This document shows positions 53,709 to 64,000 of a DNA stretch of 64,000 bases, one piece after another. Below the pieces are notes generated by a model that saw only the letters and a list, made by a program, of their open reading frames with translations, was not told the DNA's origin and did not search any database. The stretch's first letter is position 1, and each line of letters opens with the position of its first letter. The stretch is from assembly GCA_028564675.1 (NCBI GenBank), contig JAOVVO010000357.1:16993-80992 (forward strand). The letters run 5' to 3'. The stretch comes from Onchocerca lupi. Lineage: Eukaryota > Nematoda > Chromadorea > Rhabditida > Onchocercidae. A program made the translations under genes and the position numbers.

Positions 53709-54801
53709 CTCATTTAGTTTATTTTATATGCATTGTAATTTGTTACCTCGAATGGAAAGTATTTTAAAATTATTCGACATGTAGCGACAGCGTTGATAGT
53801 TCACTATTAATTGTATTTTGATGAAGTCGCTGATGGTTTACCTCATATTTTTGTAGTTTTTGTTTGGAAAAATCAATTAAATGTATAAGTATGATTCAAA
53901 ATGGGCATATTATTTGACTTTCTTACTTTCCTTTGTTTCTTTATTATATCTCGATGTAAGACCAACACACATGTGTGTATATATGAAGGTATAGATGCGG
54001 AAATACATCATTTGTTTTAATAGTTATCAATGTCACGAACATCGTGTTAATTAATAGAATCAGTGCAGAAAATATCGCGAGCCAATTTCTATAAGTTTTA
54101 GAAACAAAAAGATTATATTCTCGCTTTAATTAATCAAATCCAAATATACTTTTGCTTAGTTGATGAAATTTGAGTCAATGGAGGCAGTGAATTTGTGTGA
54201 AATAGACTTTTATGTCATCAAACTGACTTGAGCGTCCTTTTATTTCTGAGATATTATTGTTGTCTATGTAACAGATTATTTATCATTTCTTTAAAATTTC
54301 TCAAGAAGCAATACTAGTCCTTTCATTCTTTTCTCAGCTTTTTCAAATCATACATTTCATTTGTACACATCTATCGTAATATGTCTACTACTGCTTTATG
54401 CATGCTGGTGCGTGCTGCACAAATTGATTGAATTTTCCTGTTGTCTGGATGACACAATTTTTGTATTGTAAGTTGTGATGTTCCTTCTGCTCTGTTTTAT
54501 CTCTACATATTTCGGTCATTGATTATTTAGATTTTTTTTTTTTCCAACAAGCCTATCACTCTGCACTGATTGCCTTTCACTTTTCTCATCTACCCGTGTC
54601 ATCTTGCAAAAGTATTCTGTACGTGCATTCATCTTTTGTAGTTGATATTTTGATAAAGGATTTGTTTGCAGGACTAGAGAATGTTAAGAGCGATGATCAG
54701 ACTGAGGAAGAGATAGGTAATTTCACTTGATAACACTGGTATGATAATAACCGATCTCTGGTGCACGTGAACAGTGCATCGATGCATGACCTCTGATTGT
54801 C

Positions 54802-54831
54802 ACCGGGGTCACCTTACTTGGTGACCCCGGT
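54802..54831. repeat. Perfect 12-bp inverted repeat (stem-loop)
   Basis: ACCGGGGTCACC and its exact reverse complement GGTGACCCCGGT flank the 6-base loop TTACTT. The stem is 9 of 12 G/C in AT-rich surroundings. Its role is unknown: structured 5' leader or ncRNA, protein-binding palindrome, or transposon end. Confidence 0.9.
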
Positions 54832-55079
54832 ACATATCCCCTAACTCTAGACAAAAAAACAGGTCCACCATACTAGACAAATGGGCGTGCCAGGCGCACA
54901 ATTACAATACGGGCAGGCGTCGTGTCATCATCCCAACCTAATTCTATGTCATTCTCTCTTGCTTCTAGAAATGAAAGAGAAAGAGACGAAACATTTAGGA
55001 TCGATTATATGTTAAATGAGAAGAGAGAGAAAGAAGCAGGGAGACTGTCTAGACGGAGGAGGAGCAATAGACAATGAGT

Positions 55080-55107
55080 TGTCTGTCTGTCTATCTGTCT
55101 GTGTGTC
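55080..55107. repeat. (GTCT)n microsatellite
   Basis: Imperfect run of TGTC/TATC tetranucleotides just upstream of the RING gene start, with a second shorter GTCGGTCTGT cluster at about 55,175-55,205. Confidence 0.8.
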
Positions 55108-55225
55108 GCTATCGGACATCTTCGGGGACGATCTGTTGTGTTGTGGCAAAAGCCAATAGATCACTACTTGCTGTGTGTCGGTCGGTCTGTTCGGTGTCTG
55201 TCTATGAGGTCAAGGGTCGCAAGGT

Positions 55226-57447
55226 ATGGTACTCTCTGAATTAGTACACTTCTTGAGGCGACGAGTTCGTCCATTTGAGTCTGAATCAGAGCACTGCTTA
55301 CTGGACACTGAGCCCACCTGTTGTTCCATCGTCAAGTTGCCCTCACCGCAACGACAACATATCGATGCTTTGTTGGTAAGATTTTCAATAGTTATTTGTA
55401 TTGAATTATCATTCCTAATCTTATCAATTATTATCATTCCCTGATAACGTCACGTCATTACTGTTACGACTGCAAAGATTTCGCAGAATTTCAGTGTGAT
55501 CTTAGCTCCATAAACGTGATCAAATATACCAAATTTATTAGGTTTCCATTTATATTTCTTACATATAGTAGAGACAAGCCATATTTATGAGTACTATTCG
55601 GTAGTGGCCGTTGTCCACTAGTTTTGGCCTGTGGATGGAATATCCCATCAATAGATTTCAGTATCATTTCTTAACAATATTCTCACTTTTGTGCATTTCA
55701 CAAATAACACATGCACGCATACATACATTGCATCTTTTAATCCGTTTATGATAAGATGGCCGCTGCATTTTTAAAAAGGCCGTATTTAAAAGAGGAAGGC
55801 ATCTAATCTAGTTGGACGTTATTGTTTATCTGTTTTGAGATCAATTCTATTTCAATAGTGCACTATCATCGATCTTTGAGTTTACCTGTCTGTGATTGTT
55901 TTTCACTCCCATTTTACCTGCCTCTCTTGTAATCCTTGAAACATCAGTATTATACATCTGTTATATATTGCTATCTATTCTTATTCTTGCAAGACAATCG
56001 TCTCGAGATAGTTGACGAAAAGCTCTTAAAAATGTGATATCTATCTCGCATCTTGGACTACTGTAATAGAAGAAAAAATAGTGCAGTATTGGTTAATAAT
56101 CCATGTTCTCGCCTTTCACTAAATTCTGCCGAACTGAATTTGAAGCAGTGATTTAAGCATTATAGAATGCTATTCGATTTTAACAAAAAAAAATTAAACG
56201 TCAAGGATAAGATTCCTTCAATAAGCTTGTTTAGAATAAAAATTTAATCTCTTCGGTGAGTTTGATATTTATTGGAGTACTGTGTGGAATGATTGTGACA
56301 TTTCTTATAACTTGCTCATCATCAAGTAGATCAGAGATTGTCATTTTCTGATGTTATTTTTATCGTATTTTTGTTCACACAAAGTTTTTGGACCTTCTCA
56401 AATCTGATTTATAGAGTCTTTTCTTAAAGGAAGTCCTAAGTTTCGCTATTAGTATGACATGACATATATGCGAAGTTTCATGTTCATAACTTTAATGAAA
56501 TCTTTGATAAAAACTGGAAATTTTCAGAAGCGGTTGAAGACAAAACTTGCTTGTGAACCTGAAGATCGTGCCAATGGTACTGATGATGAATGCTGTGTGT
56601 GTGTGCAACGGCGTGCATCAGTTCGAGCCTTTCCTTGCAGTCACAAAGTATTTTGCCGGAATTGTGCTGTTCAGTTAATTGAAGTAGGTTATCATTTAAG
56701 GTTTCGCAAACCTATGTAAGGATTCAGTTTGTCTATAAATTCATTTACTACGATATTTCGAGAATTGCGTGAGTGTAGATTTTTGTGAAAGGCATAATAT
56801 TATTGATTAGACTGGCATCGATGTTGAGCACAACGTTATGTATGCTCACATCTTTAAACAAATTTGACTTCTGTAACCAGTTTCGTTTCTTACCAAAAAA
56901 CATGTATTGAAATGCTCATACTCTACCATGTAAACTCTTCGACAACCCATATGTACCCTAAAAGTTATTATTTAAATTATTGCCTTTATCAGCAGTTTCC
57001 ATTATTTTAAATGGACAAACCAGAAAATTCATACATAATATAGATACTAGAATTTACTGGTAATTTTGTAGAGGGCTCTTTGCTTAATGACTTGATCAAA
57101 CTGTTGTTTTAGGATTCAAAAATTCACTTAAAAATGTAATTAATATTTTTAGCTTTTTGTTATCAATCTTTTTATAGCATGCAATCAACGAGAACAAAGT
57201 GCGGATGAGCTGCATAATATGTCGTCGTGATATCGCAAGGTTGCAATATAGTCGGCCGTCTCGATCTGCACAAATTCGTAAGCAACAGACGCTTCTTGAC
57301 GGTAATAATGGTAATACTACTTCTGTCACTGCTACTTTTACTGCTGCTCGTGTTCTAAATAATGCTGTTTGTTGTAGTCCTGAAGTTTTCTCTAAATATC
57401 CATGTCAAGCTTTCCCTACACCTGTTACTTTTTCTTCGTCTCAATAA
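55226..57447 (+). CDS. Small C3HC4 RING-finger protein (probable E3 ubiquitin ligase)
   Basis: Three exons (55226-55375, 56528-56683, 57178-57447) join in phase 0 to 191 residues. The RING spans about residues 72-120: ECCVCVQRR (Cys 1 and 2), FPCSHKVFCRNC (Cys 3, His 4, Cys 5 and 6) in exon 2, and MSCIICRRD (Cys 7 and 8) in exon 3, so an intron splits the finger. All eight zinc ligands are present with normal spacing. The N-terminus has an FLRRRVRP basic stretch. The C-terminal tail of about 65 residues is rich in Ser, Thr and Ala and looks unstructured. Exon 1 is assigned because it opens with ATG, ends in a GTAAGA donor and keeps frame; upstream exons are possible. I do not recognise an orthologue. 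RING-HC proteins of this form are usually E3 ligases, which is inference here. Confidence 0.8.
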
Positions 57448-59386
57448 CTTTTGCTAAATATATTACATTTTGTCGTGTTCTTGTTTTCCATTTGTTAATT
57501 TCGAATTAATTCATTCAATCTTAGATTATTTGGAATACATCTGAACAGAATGTTGCAAATGTGAAGATTTAAATTATAATATCGTAGGAATGTTTGAAAT
57601 TTATTGCAATTGAAATACTTGCATTGTAAAGTAGTTGTACTGCATCGGTAATAATATAGCACAATAGTAAGGAATATTTGGGAGTTCGTGCAGATTGGTT
57701 TTGTATCACTTCAACATCATCAAGTGGCAACACGTACTTTCGATCAAACTGCAACTTTTTCAAAATCATGGATGCAAGTCTGTCACTTCTTTCTGTTTTC
57801 CTTTTCACACTGTTAGAGACTTTCAAATTTTTTGAGTTTGTCGGGTACTTTACTATTCTCTTTTAAATATTTCTTCTATTCCTTCAGAAGAAGTCCTGAA
57901 TATGTAAGAGAGCAATCGAAGGATGTTAAGTTAGTCGATAAATAACGAGTAACTTGATTTATTGCAGTCACAACGATATTATTATTTTTATTGATTTTGC
58001 TATGTATTGATTATATTTTATATGTGAGTATTGTTCGTGCGTGTGCCAAGTCTTTCGTCGTATTTATATGTGGTCATAATTTGAAATCAGTGTTCACAAA
58101 TACAGGTGGACTATTATATACACATCTGCTCAACAATCATGTTGCACTGTGTATAAATCAGATCAATAATTTATTTTCATACCATGAGTAAAATGCAGAA
58201 GTGATATACATTTTAAAATATGGCGACAAAAGACGGTTTTGCAGATGTTTACTATAATTAGAGAATGTGAGGAGATAACATATGGTATTATGACGGGAAA
58301 GGAATTTTATTAAAAAATAAGTTTAATAAAGTGACAATTAATTATAATATACAGACGCGTTGATTTTGCCTCCAACATATTTAAGATTGGAGTATGTTTT
58401 GAAATCGTGACCAACTTTATTGTAGGATGGATAATGGCTCAAATTTAAAGGACCAAAGGATGCAGTTGTAAAACTGTCATTTCCTTCTTATGTAATGAGA
58501 AAGTCCAAAATAATATTTTAAATACGATGTTTGTTCAATAGCTGGGATTTCAACGTAGAGAAAGAGGAAGCTGAAACTAGTATACATTCAATTTAAAACA
58601 ATTCAAACTGAAAGAGAGATATGCCGCTTGCTAAATTTAAGGAAGTTTTTGTATCTGAAGGGAAAAATTTTGAGTTTTCGTATCGAATCCAAGAAACAAA
58701 AGTTCAGAAGGACTCAATACTTAGGGTTCTTTGTGACCGATAGGTTAGATCAAACAAAGAACTCAAAAAATACGAAAAGGAATTAATGTGCTAATAATAG
58801 CCTTCTTGGGTTTAAGATAATAATCTCTTCTAAGAACATTATGTTTCTAACAAAACTGTACTGGAACTTTCGAGCTGAACGATCAGAAAAGTTTTGAAAT
58901 AATTGTCAATGGTCAATGAACTTAATTGATGGGGAAGCAAACTGCGTCGAAAAATTGGAATAAAAATCAGAGGAAAAAAGATTTCATCTATTAACTTATC
59001 GATAATATTATATTAGAAGAGATGAATTGTTAAATAGCATAGAGAAATGATTAAATTAGAATTATTACGGGAAAGATCACGCATAATCAATAAAGATAAT
59101 GAGAGGAAAAGTGGGTTGTTTCTTCTGCTACATTTTCCACATCAATCGCCTTCTTCCGAATGTTTTTTTACATTCTTTATAACTTATCCGAAATGATTCT
59201 CCTGTATGATATTATTACTGATAAGGGATAATTACCCCTTTCCATCACGTCCAGTAGAGTTGCTATTGGATTAATAACACGTGCAGCATTAGGAAATTAA
59301 CATTTTACAAAAAATCAGAAGCTAAACTTTCACAGCTGTCGAGATTTCTGGTGACAAATCTAGTACCATTGAAATAATGATATTGG
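57448..59386. other. Intergenic, no gene seen
   Basis: Between the RING gene and the tRNA pair. Overlapping ORFs at 57,569-57,866 on both strands and at 57,991-58,191 lack motifs or convincing splice context. Confidence 0.5.
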
Positions 59387-59468
59387 GGCGAGATGGCCGA
59401 GTGGTCTAAGGCGCTGGTTTTAGGCACCAGTCTCTTCGGAGACGTGGGTTCGAATCCCACTCTCGTCA
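59387..59468 (+). tRNA. tRNA-Leu-UAG: tRNA-Leu (anticodon UAG)
   Basis: 82 bases, no intron. Acceptor stem GGCGAGA pairs with TCTCGTC. TGGCCGAGTGGTCTAAGGCG is the D-arm of a class II tRNA. Anticodon stem CTGGT/ACCAG holds loop TTTAGGC, giving UAG, which reads CUA. A long variable arm (TCTCTTCGGAGA) and T-arm GTGGGTTCGAATCCCAC follow. Discriminator A, CCA not encoded. A TTTT at 59489-59492 can end Pol III transcription. Confidence 0.97.
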
Positions 59469-59550
59469 AAATGTTTCATGGGTCTGACTTTTATCGAATA
59501 ATTTTGGTAATCAATGAGTTATATATTACACGATGAAAGAGGTTGCCGAG

Positions 59551-59632
59551 GGCGAGATGGCCGAGCGGTCTAAGGCGCTGGTTTAAGGCACCAGTCTCTT
59601 CGGAGGCGTGGGTTCGAATCCCACTCTCGTCA
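59551..59632 (+). tRNA. tRNA-Leu-AAG: tRNA-Leu (anticodon AAG)
   Basis: 82 bases, no intron, with the same class II architecture as its neighbour 82 bases upstream. Loop TTAAGGC gives anticodon AAG (read as IAG after A34 editing), decoding CUU/CUC. It differs from the UAG gene at only three positions: one in the D-arm, the wobble base, and one in the variable arm. TTTT at 59645-59648 is the probable Pol III terminator. Confidence 0.97.
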
Positions 59633-62098
59633 GGCAAGGTGACGTTTTGTAACAATTCGTTTATGAATATCAGTAATTGCAAGATGAAATTTGATGAATT
59701 TACAGCTTACTCATGTTTGAATGTTCAATAAGACAAAGGGGAGGAAGTGCCGCACTTTTGCGTCTATTGTATGGGTTACTGCATTCATCAAACATTAGAT
59801 TAGTATAGTAAAGTGTGGATCGGATGTCTTTACTCTCACTATCAACCTTCTCGGGATAAGTTTTTTCCAGATATCTTTGTTAGAAACTCTTGCGAATATC
59901 GTTATCACGATAATGGTCGCCATCCAGAATAGGACACAATCAAGGGAAAGGTGACAATAACAGTGCTAACTCACACATCAGGTTTACCTTTTCTTTGAAA
60001 ATGTTTCAATTTCATATTCTATGCCTTATAATTTCAATTGAAAAACCTGAAAAGATAAGCTTACTGGCTAGCATTTCTATTTCTTCACATCGAATATCAA
60101 CCACTACTACTACTTCCTGCCTCTGTGCTGCATTCCTCTTGCATGCAACAAAGCAGTAAACCTTACCATGAATGCAAGTATTTCTTCCTGTTTTATGATA
60201 TAATTGTTGGTATAATCTGCAGGCGCAAACACACAAATATATGCATCGTTATAGCGGATGACCTGTGACCTTTCCTGGATTCTCGCGGATGCACCGCCCT
60301 CATCAACCTTTTCAATCACCACAACGACATCCTCATTCCCTTTCGACCGCTATCAATGCTGCAGTATCTTTCATCGAAATGCAGAAAACTTTAATCGCGC
60401 GATTGTTCCCCTGCCTAAATGTATGTCCATCCGAAGTGTATGTGCACAACTGCACTGCATTCTGCTACTTCCTGCGGCTATTAAGTTTATAATGTATGCG
60501 ACACTAATAATAAAATGGCACTCAGCCAATAGATGCAGTACTATCGCAAAGCAAACTGTTTCCTCTGTATAAGAGCAGTAATGATTTAGTAGCTGCATTG
60601 TCGTTGTATGTCGCGTAGTTGCAGCATAGCGCCGCCTTTTTCATTCCTACCAAAAGCACTCATTCATTTTGTTATAAGAATTTCGTCTGTTCATCTTTCC
60701 ATCCCAAAAATGTGTTAGTTTGATTTTTTTATTATGAAATTAGGGATAGATTCCACCTGGATATCTCGGGAGAAGAAGGCAGGGAAGAATAGATGAGCAT
60801 ATTATTTTTCAGATTATTCCAGAGAAAGGTTTTTTAATTCTTCCACAAATGATTGCAATGCTGTAAATCAACCAGGAAAGTGCTACATTCTCTTGATATG
60901 TGTCTGTTTCCAGTGCATCCATAGCTCTTCTTCGAACGTACTTTGCTAAAAGCACTCTTTGCTGGCATTATTAGTATGACTTAAGTTTTAGTCTTCGTTT
61001 CACCTGTTGTGGCATTGCTGCAATAACGGAGAGTCCAAAATTTCCCGCGTTTTTAGCACCTTAACATGTGACAATTTCTCGTATGACAGTAACGTTATTT
61101 GCGAAGATTGACGCACGTTCGTATAGATAACAAGAAAACAATTATCAGTTATCCAAGTTTTTACGAGTAGCTACGCATTTTTTTTCTGAGACAGTACCAT
61201 CCTGCAATTCTGGAATTATACTCTGCTTTGCTTTGATATGATATTGGTGCATATTACCGAAGATCGCAAAGGTTTGTTTATTCGTCGTGCACTTCAAGGA
61301 ACAATGCCTAAAGAAAGCATGAGAAGTGCATGGCCGTTTTCAGAGCATATTGTGGTCGGTGGCACTATCATTGACACATACATCACACACACACATACAC
61401 ACATACACATACATAAAACAACATACATATACACATAACATAACATAGGTGCCGCAGAATAGACCAGGAGGAGCGGCGCATAAGATGGATCGTAGCAATG
61501 ATGTTGGTGATGCTGATTGTCATCATCGTGGTCGTCACCGGCATTTTCATCATCATCCTCATGGTCATCATCACTGTTAACATCATAGCACGAAGTGTTT
61601 CAAGAAAATCGATAATTTGTATTGTGATATCGTTGTTATATCGAACTTGATGATGAACTGTTCATAGAAACTTGAAAAAGTCGAGTAGCCATGGGTCATG
61701 ATAACAACCTTTTAGCCAGTCATCGTCGTTATTTTTCTGATTAGGTCTTCTTACACTAACACGTTAGATGTCGAGAAGTCGAAAATATTTCTCATATACT
61801 TCTTTGTTTCGCGCATTATTCTGTTTCGTTCTATGCACGCTTAATTCTGATTTCATCATATTTAATTATTTTGTTCAATTTTGATAACAAATGTTATTTT
61901 TGGAAGTGTACTTTTTGCATCAATATATCACTGATTTTATAAACATTTGAAATCAATTTGGCGTATCAGTTCATTTATGTGAAGACTGTTGGTCTTTGTG
62001 TAATTGGGGATTAAATATTCCAGGAAAGTGCTCATTTGTAAATGTAACAAAAGAGTGCTAACGGCAACAAGAAAGGCTATGGAGTTGTTTGACACGCT
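59633..62098. other. Intergenic, no gene confirmed
   Basis: Upstream region of the Tousled-like kinase gene. Mixed-composition ORFs overlap on both strands at 60,012-60,600 with no motif. A 66-codon ORF at 61,238-61,438 runs into a CA-rich repeat. A (CAT)n-like stretch lies at about 61,520-61,580. Promoter and 5' UTR exons of TLK may lie here. Confidence 0.45.
61382..61437. repeat. CA/TACA-rich microsatellite
   Basis: Imperfect (CA)n and (TACA)n run. Confidence 0.85.
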
Positions 62099-63218
62099 AT
62101 GACCAGTGGTGACGCTACTACCGGTGATATTGTACAGTGTGAAGATTTCGATACTTCTTCTGGTGAGCCACCGAGAATTGACCTTGAAAGACGCGCATTT
62201 AATTCTGGTCTGCAAGCGAACAGGACTTTACCGTCAGAGAAGGTATTTTACCGTTTATTTGTACGATTTAGGATTTCAAGAGGAGGCTAATTCCTGTTGC
62301 AGCACACATCGTAATATCTGCAGCAAATTATCGATTCATTCCTTGTCTTTGTTATATCTCGACCGTATCTCGGCGTTTTAAATTTCTTTCTCATTGTATG
62401 GTAAGTTTTAATCATTTGAAATTATATATGAGCATGTCTAGTTAATCGTTCTTTACTATTTTGCTTGTGAATTATCTCTTTTTGAAACTTCTGTTAATGA
62501 AATGTGTTGTAGCTACTTAAAAAAGGTTCAACTGACGTGGTCAAAACAGACACAACAATCAGTAAATTCAATACTGCGTATTCTTTTCCAACTGTTTATG
62601 AAAACGAAGAACTAAGCAATAAGATTATAGAAAAGGTTTGTTGTAGTTTTTTATATTTCGGATTCTATTTAAAAATGCATGATCCATTATTGCTATCTAC
62701 TTTGATAAAGATGTTACTATCGTAATGTTATACACGGTCTATTTGTTCGCTTTTTCTCTAATTAAATACCGCATGATGGTGTTTGTTGCGATGTGATAGA
62801 TGGTCTTTTTCATTTGCATCAAACCGACTTTTTTGGATTTTTTTTTTAATAAACTTTTTCATATACTAGTTTCAGATGGAGCTGGGGGAAATTGTTCAGA
62901 CACACGTAACGACGCCATTAGTACCTACATCAGTTGCAATTACGGGTTCCAGTCTATCAATACCAGTCGCTAATGAATTATCTAATGTAAGCAGCACGGG
63001 TTCGGTATCTGATCGTGAGCCAGAAGCTCCTGACAAAAGTAATTACACTAAAATTGTGAGATCTTTGGAGCAAAAACCACTACGAAAAAGGCGAAGGAAT
63101 GATGGTTATCCACCCAAAAATGACCGGAAGATTACTGAATGTTTTAAGGTATTTTTTTCATTGCATTCTATATTTTGTCCTGCAGTTGAATTGATAAGTT
63201 GCCGTAGTTATGTCATGA

Positions 63219-63262
<44 letters not shown>

Positions 63263-63478
63263 ATGGGATTTTTTGTTACTCAAAATTGCTAATACATATG
63301 TTTATAAGCGATGATGTTGCATATCATATGAGAAATGCCAATTTTTTTTTTTTTTTTTTTTGCTCCAGAGGAAAATTTATTCCATTATCTAATATTTCAG
63401 AACATGGCAGTTGGTTCCAGCCCAAAGCGTCAAATAAACGCATCTCATGCAAATGGTGATAGTTCAAGCAGTGATTAT
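62099..63478 (+). CDS. tlk-1: Tousled-like kinase, N-terminal exons (runs off the right edge)
   Basis: Four phase-0 exons: 62099-62242, 62513-62635, 62876-63148, 63401-63478, ending in a GTATGT donor, so the gene continues beyond the window. The N-terminus is disordered. Exon 3 carries SNVSSTGSVSDREPEAPDK, then RKRRRNDG (nuclear localisation signal) and DRKITECF. The same order occurs in human TLK1/2: SVGSLSDKEVETPEKK, a RKRK basic block and HKISDYFEF. This is the basis of the call. TLKs are nuclear Ser/Thr kinases that phosphorylate the histone chaperone ASF1 in S phase. The coiled coil and kinase domain would be to the right. ATG 62099 is the first Met of the frame; its 5' UTR is not defined. 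If wrong, this is some other nuclear protein with the same short motifs. Confidence 0.68.
63221..63258. repeat. (AT)19 microsatellite
   Basis: Perfect AT run inside the third intron of the TLK-like gene; likely highly polymorphic. Confidence 0.97.
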
Positions 63479-64000
63479 GTATGTTTGTTTCTCTTTCCCT
63501 AGAACTTATCACAAATCTGATTTAGAAATATGCCATGTTTGTTTTTTATTAGGATTCTTAATATTTTTTTCGACATCTTTATACATCTATTGTAAGATTT
63601 TAACGGATAGACTATTCAATTTATAAGCAGTCGCTTTTGGAAATAATTAAATTTTCAACAAGTAAAATGATGGGCAAAAGTGATGCATATTGAATTTCAC
63701 TTGCATTTTTAATGTGATATAGTGTGGAATTTTCATCTTTCACTTTCTTTGCATCATTCCCCTAAAATCCTCGTAATTAACTAATAATTATAAATGCTGA
63801 AATTCTTAACAATTTGTACTTTTTAAATAGAGAAACACTTATGTCTGCAGTCCATGGGCACATCGTTGATATACATTTAGCTCTTAGCGTTAACAAAAGT
63901 TTCGTTTGTCTGACTGATAATTAAACCGAACTTCAAACATGTTTATTGGTTTTCTCAAAACTGATTCACAGATTAGATCTTCTCAAAATTTGTATATATA
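63479..64000 (+). other. TLK-like intron to the right edge
   Basis: AT-rich sequence after the GTATGT donor at 63479. No further exon was recognised before the window ends. Confidence 0.5.

Larger units (their letters stand above)
53709..55225. other. Spacer upstream of the RING gene
   Basis: AT-rich to about 54,750, then clearly more GC-rich to the RING start. It contains a possible 45-base exon (54,673-54,717, between a TTTGCAG acceptor and a GTAATT donor), the perfect hairpin at 54,802-54,831, a GAGA-rich stretch (54,960-55,060) and a GTCT-rich stretch (55,080-55,107). The GC-rich part is probably promoter or 5' UTR of the RING gene. Confidence 0.5.

Noticed and set aside
57569..57866. 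ORFs on both strands downstream of the RING gene
   Set aside because: Neither frame shows motifs. Probably 3' UTR or intergenic sequence.
60012..60600. Overlapping ORFs of 70-104 codons on both strands
   Set aside because: Open on several frames at once because of fewer stops in a GC-richer patch; no motif and no acceptor/donor chain.
61238..61438. 66-codon plus ORF beginning MILVHITEDRKG
   Set aside because: Looked like a possible exon, but it runs into a CA microsatellite and has no clear acceptor, donor or partner.
1..64000. CRISPR arrays, prokaryotic operons, rRNA or a Wolbachia insertion
   Set aside because: No regular spaced repeats, no rRNA-like conserved blocks and no long intronless bacterial-type ORFs were seen on either strand.

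Overview
The window looks like nuclear DNA of a parasitic nematode, most probably a filarial-type spirurid. The DNA is AT-rich. Genes are cut into many short exons with TTTCAG-like acceptors. Several start codons sit a few bases after an unpaired acceptor, as expected for spliced-leader trans-splicing. The gene set includes a cuticlin-type ZP protein. All identifications come from reading protein motifs by eye; no database search was possible. Exon ends were chosen by splice consensus plus reading-frame continuity. Five gene models close perfectly in frame from start to stop: the cuticlin, PI4K2, the DNAJB6-like gene, CLEC16A/gop-1 and the MIF4G-like gene.

Left part, 1-24 kb, minus strand. 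At the left edge is the 5' part of ALG1 (ER beta-1,4-mannosyltransferase of N-glycan assembly). Next is a KDM7-type JmjC histone demethylase of about 26 exons (2.6-10.1 kb), followed by a group of phase-0 exons (11.6-13.2 kb) that is either its 5' end or a separate unrecognised gene. A decayed Helitron-like element (13.46-15.74 kb) follows, with a helicase fossil and a textbook 3' hairpin plus CTAG end. At 16.9-23.8 kb is a 726-residue cut-6-like cuticlin with a signal peptide, two VWA domains, a ZP domain and a furin site.

Middle part, 24-46 kb. After an empty 5.8 kb comes a type II phosphatidylinositol 4-kinase on the plus strand (29.5-33.0 kb). A second Helitron helicase fossil lies at 34.2 kb. 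A DNAJB6-type J-protein on the minus strand (35.0-39.3 kb) carries a degenerate 24-bp tandem repeat in its last intron. A 6.9-kb region without a recognisable gene follows.

Right part, 46-64 kb, plus strand. CLEC16A/gop-1 (endosome and mitophagy regulator, 782 aa) is followed 0.6 kb later by a 352-aa MIF4G-like protein; the two could be an operon. Then come a 191-aa RING-finger protein, a tandem pair of tRNA-Leu genes (UAG and AAG) and, running off the right edge, the N-terminal exons of a Tousled-like kinase.

I found no CRISPR, rRNA or prokaryote-type locus, and nothing I would call a wholly new biological system. The most interesting points are the Helitron fossils with inverted end similarity, the two-VWA ZP architecture with a probable GC-AG intron, the apparent PHD-less KDM7 and its possible upstream extension, the tRNA wobble-base switch, and a GC-rich 12-bp perfect hairpin at 54.8 kb.
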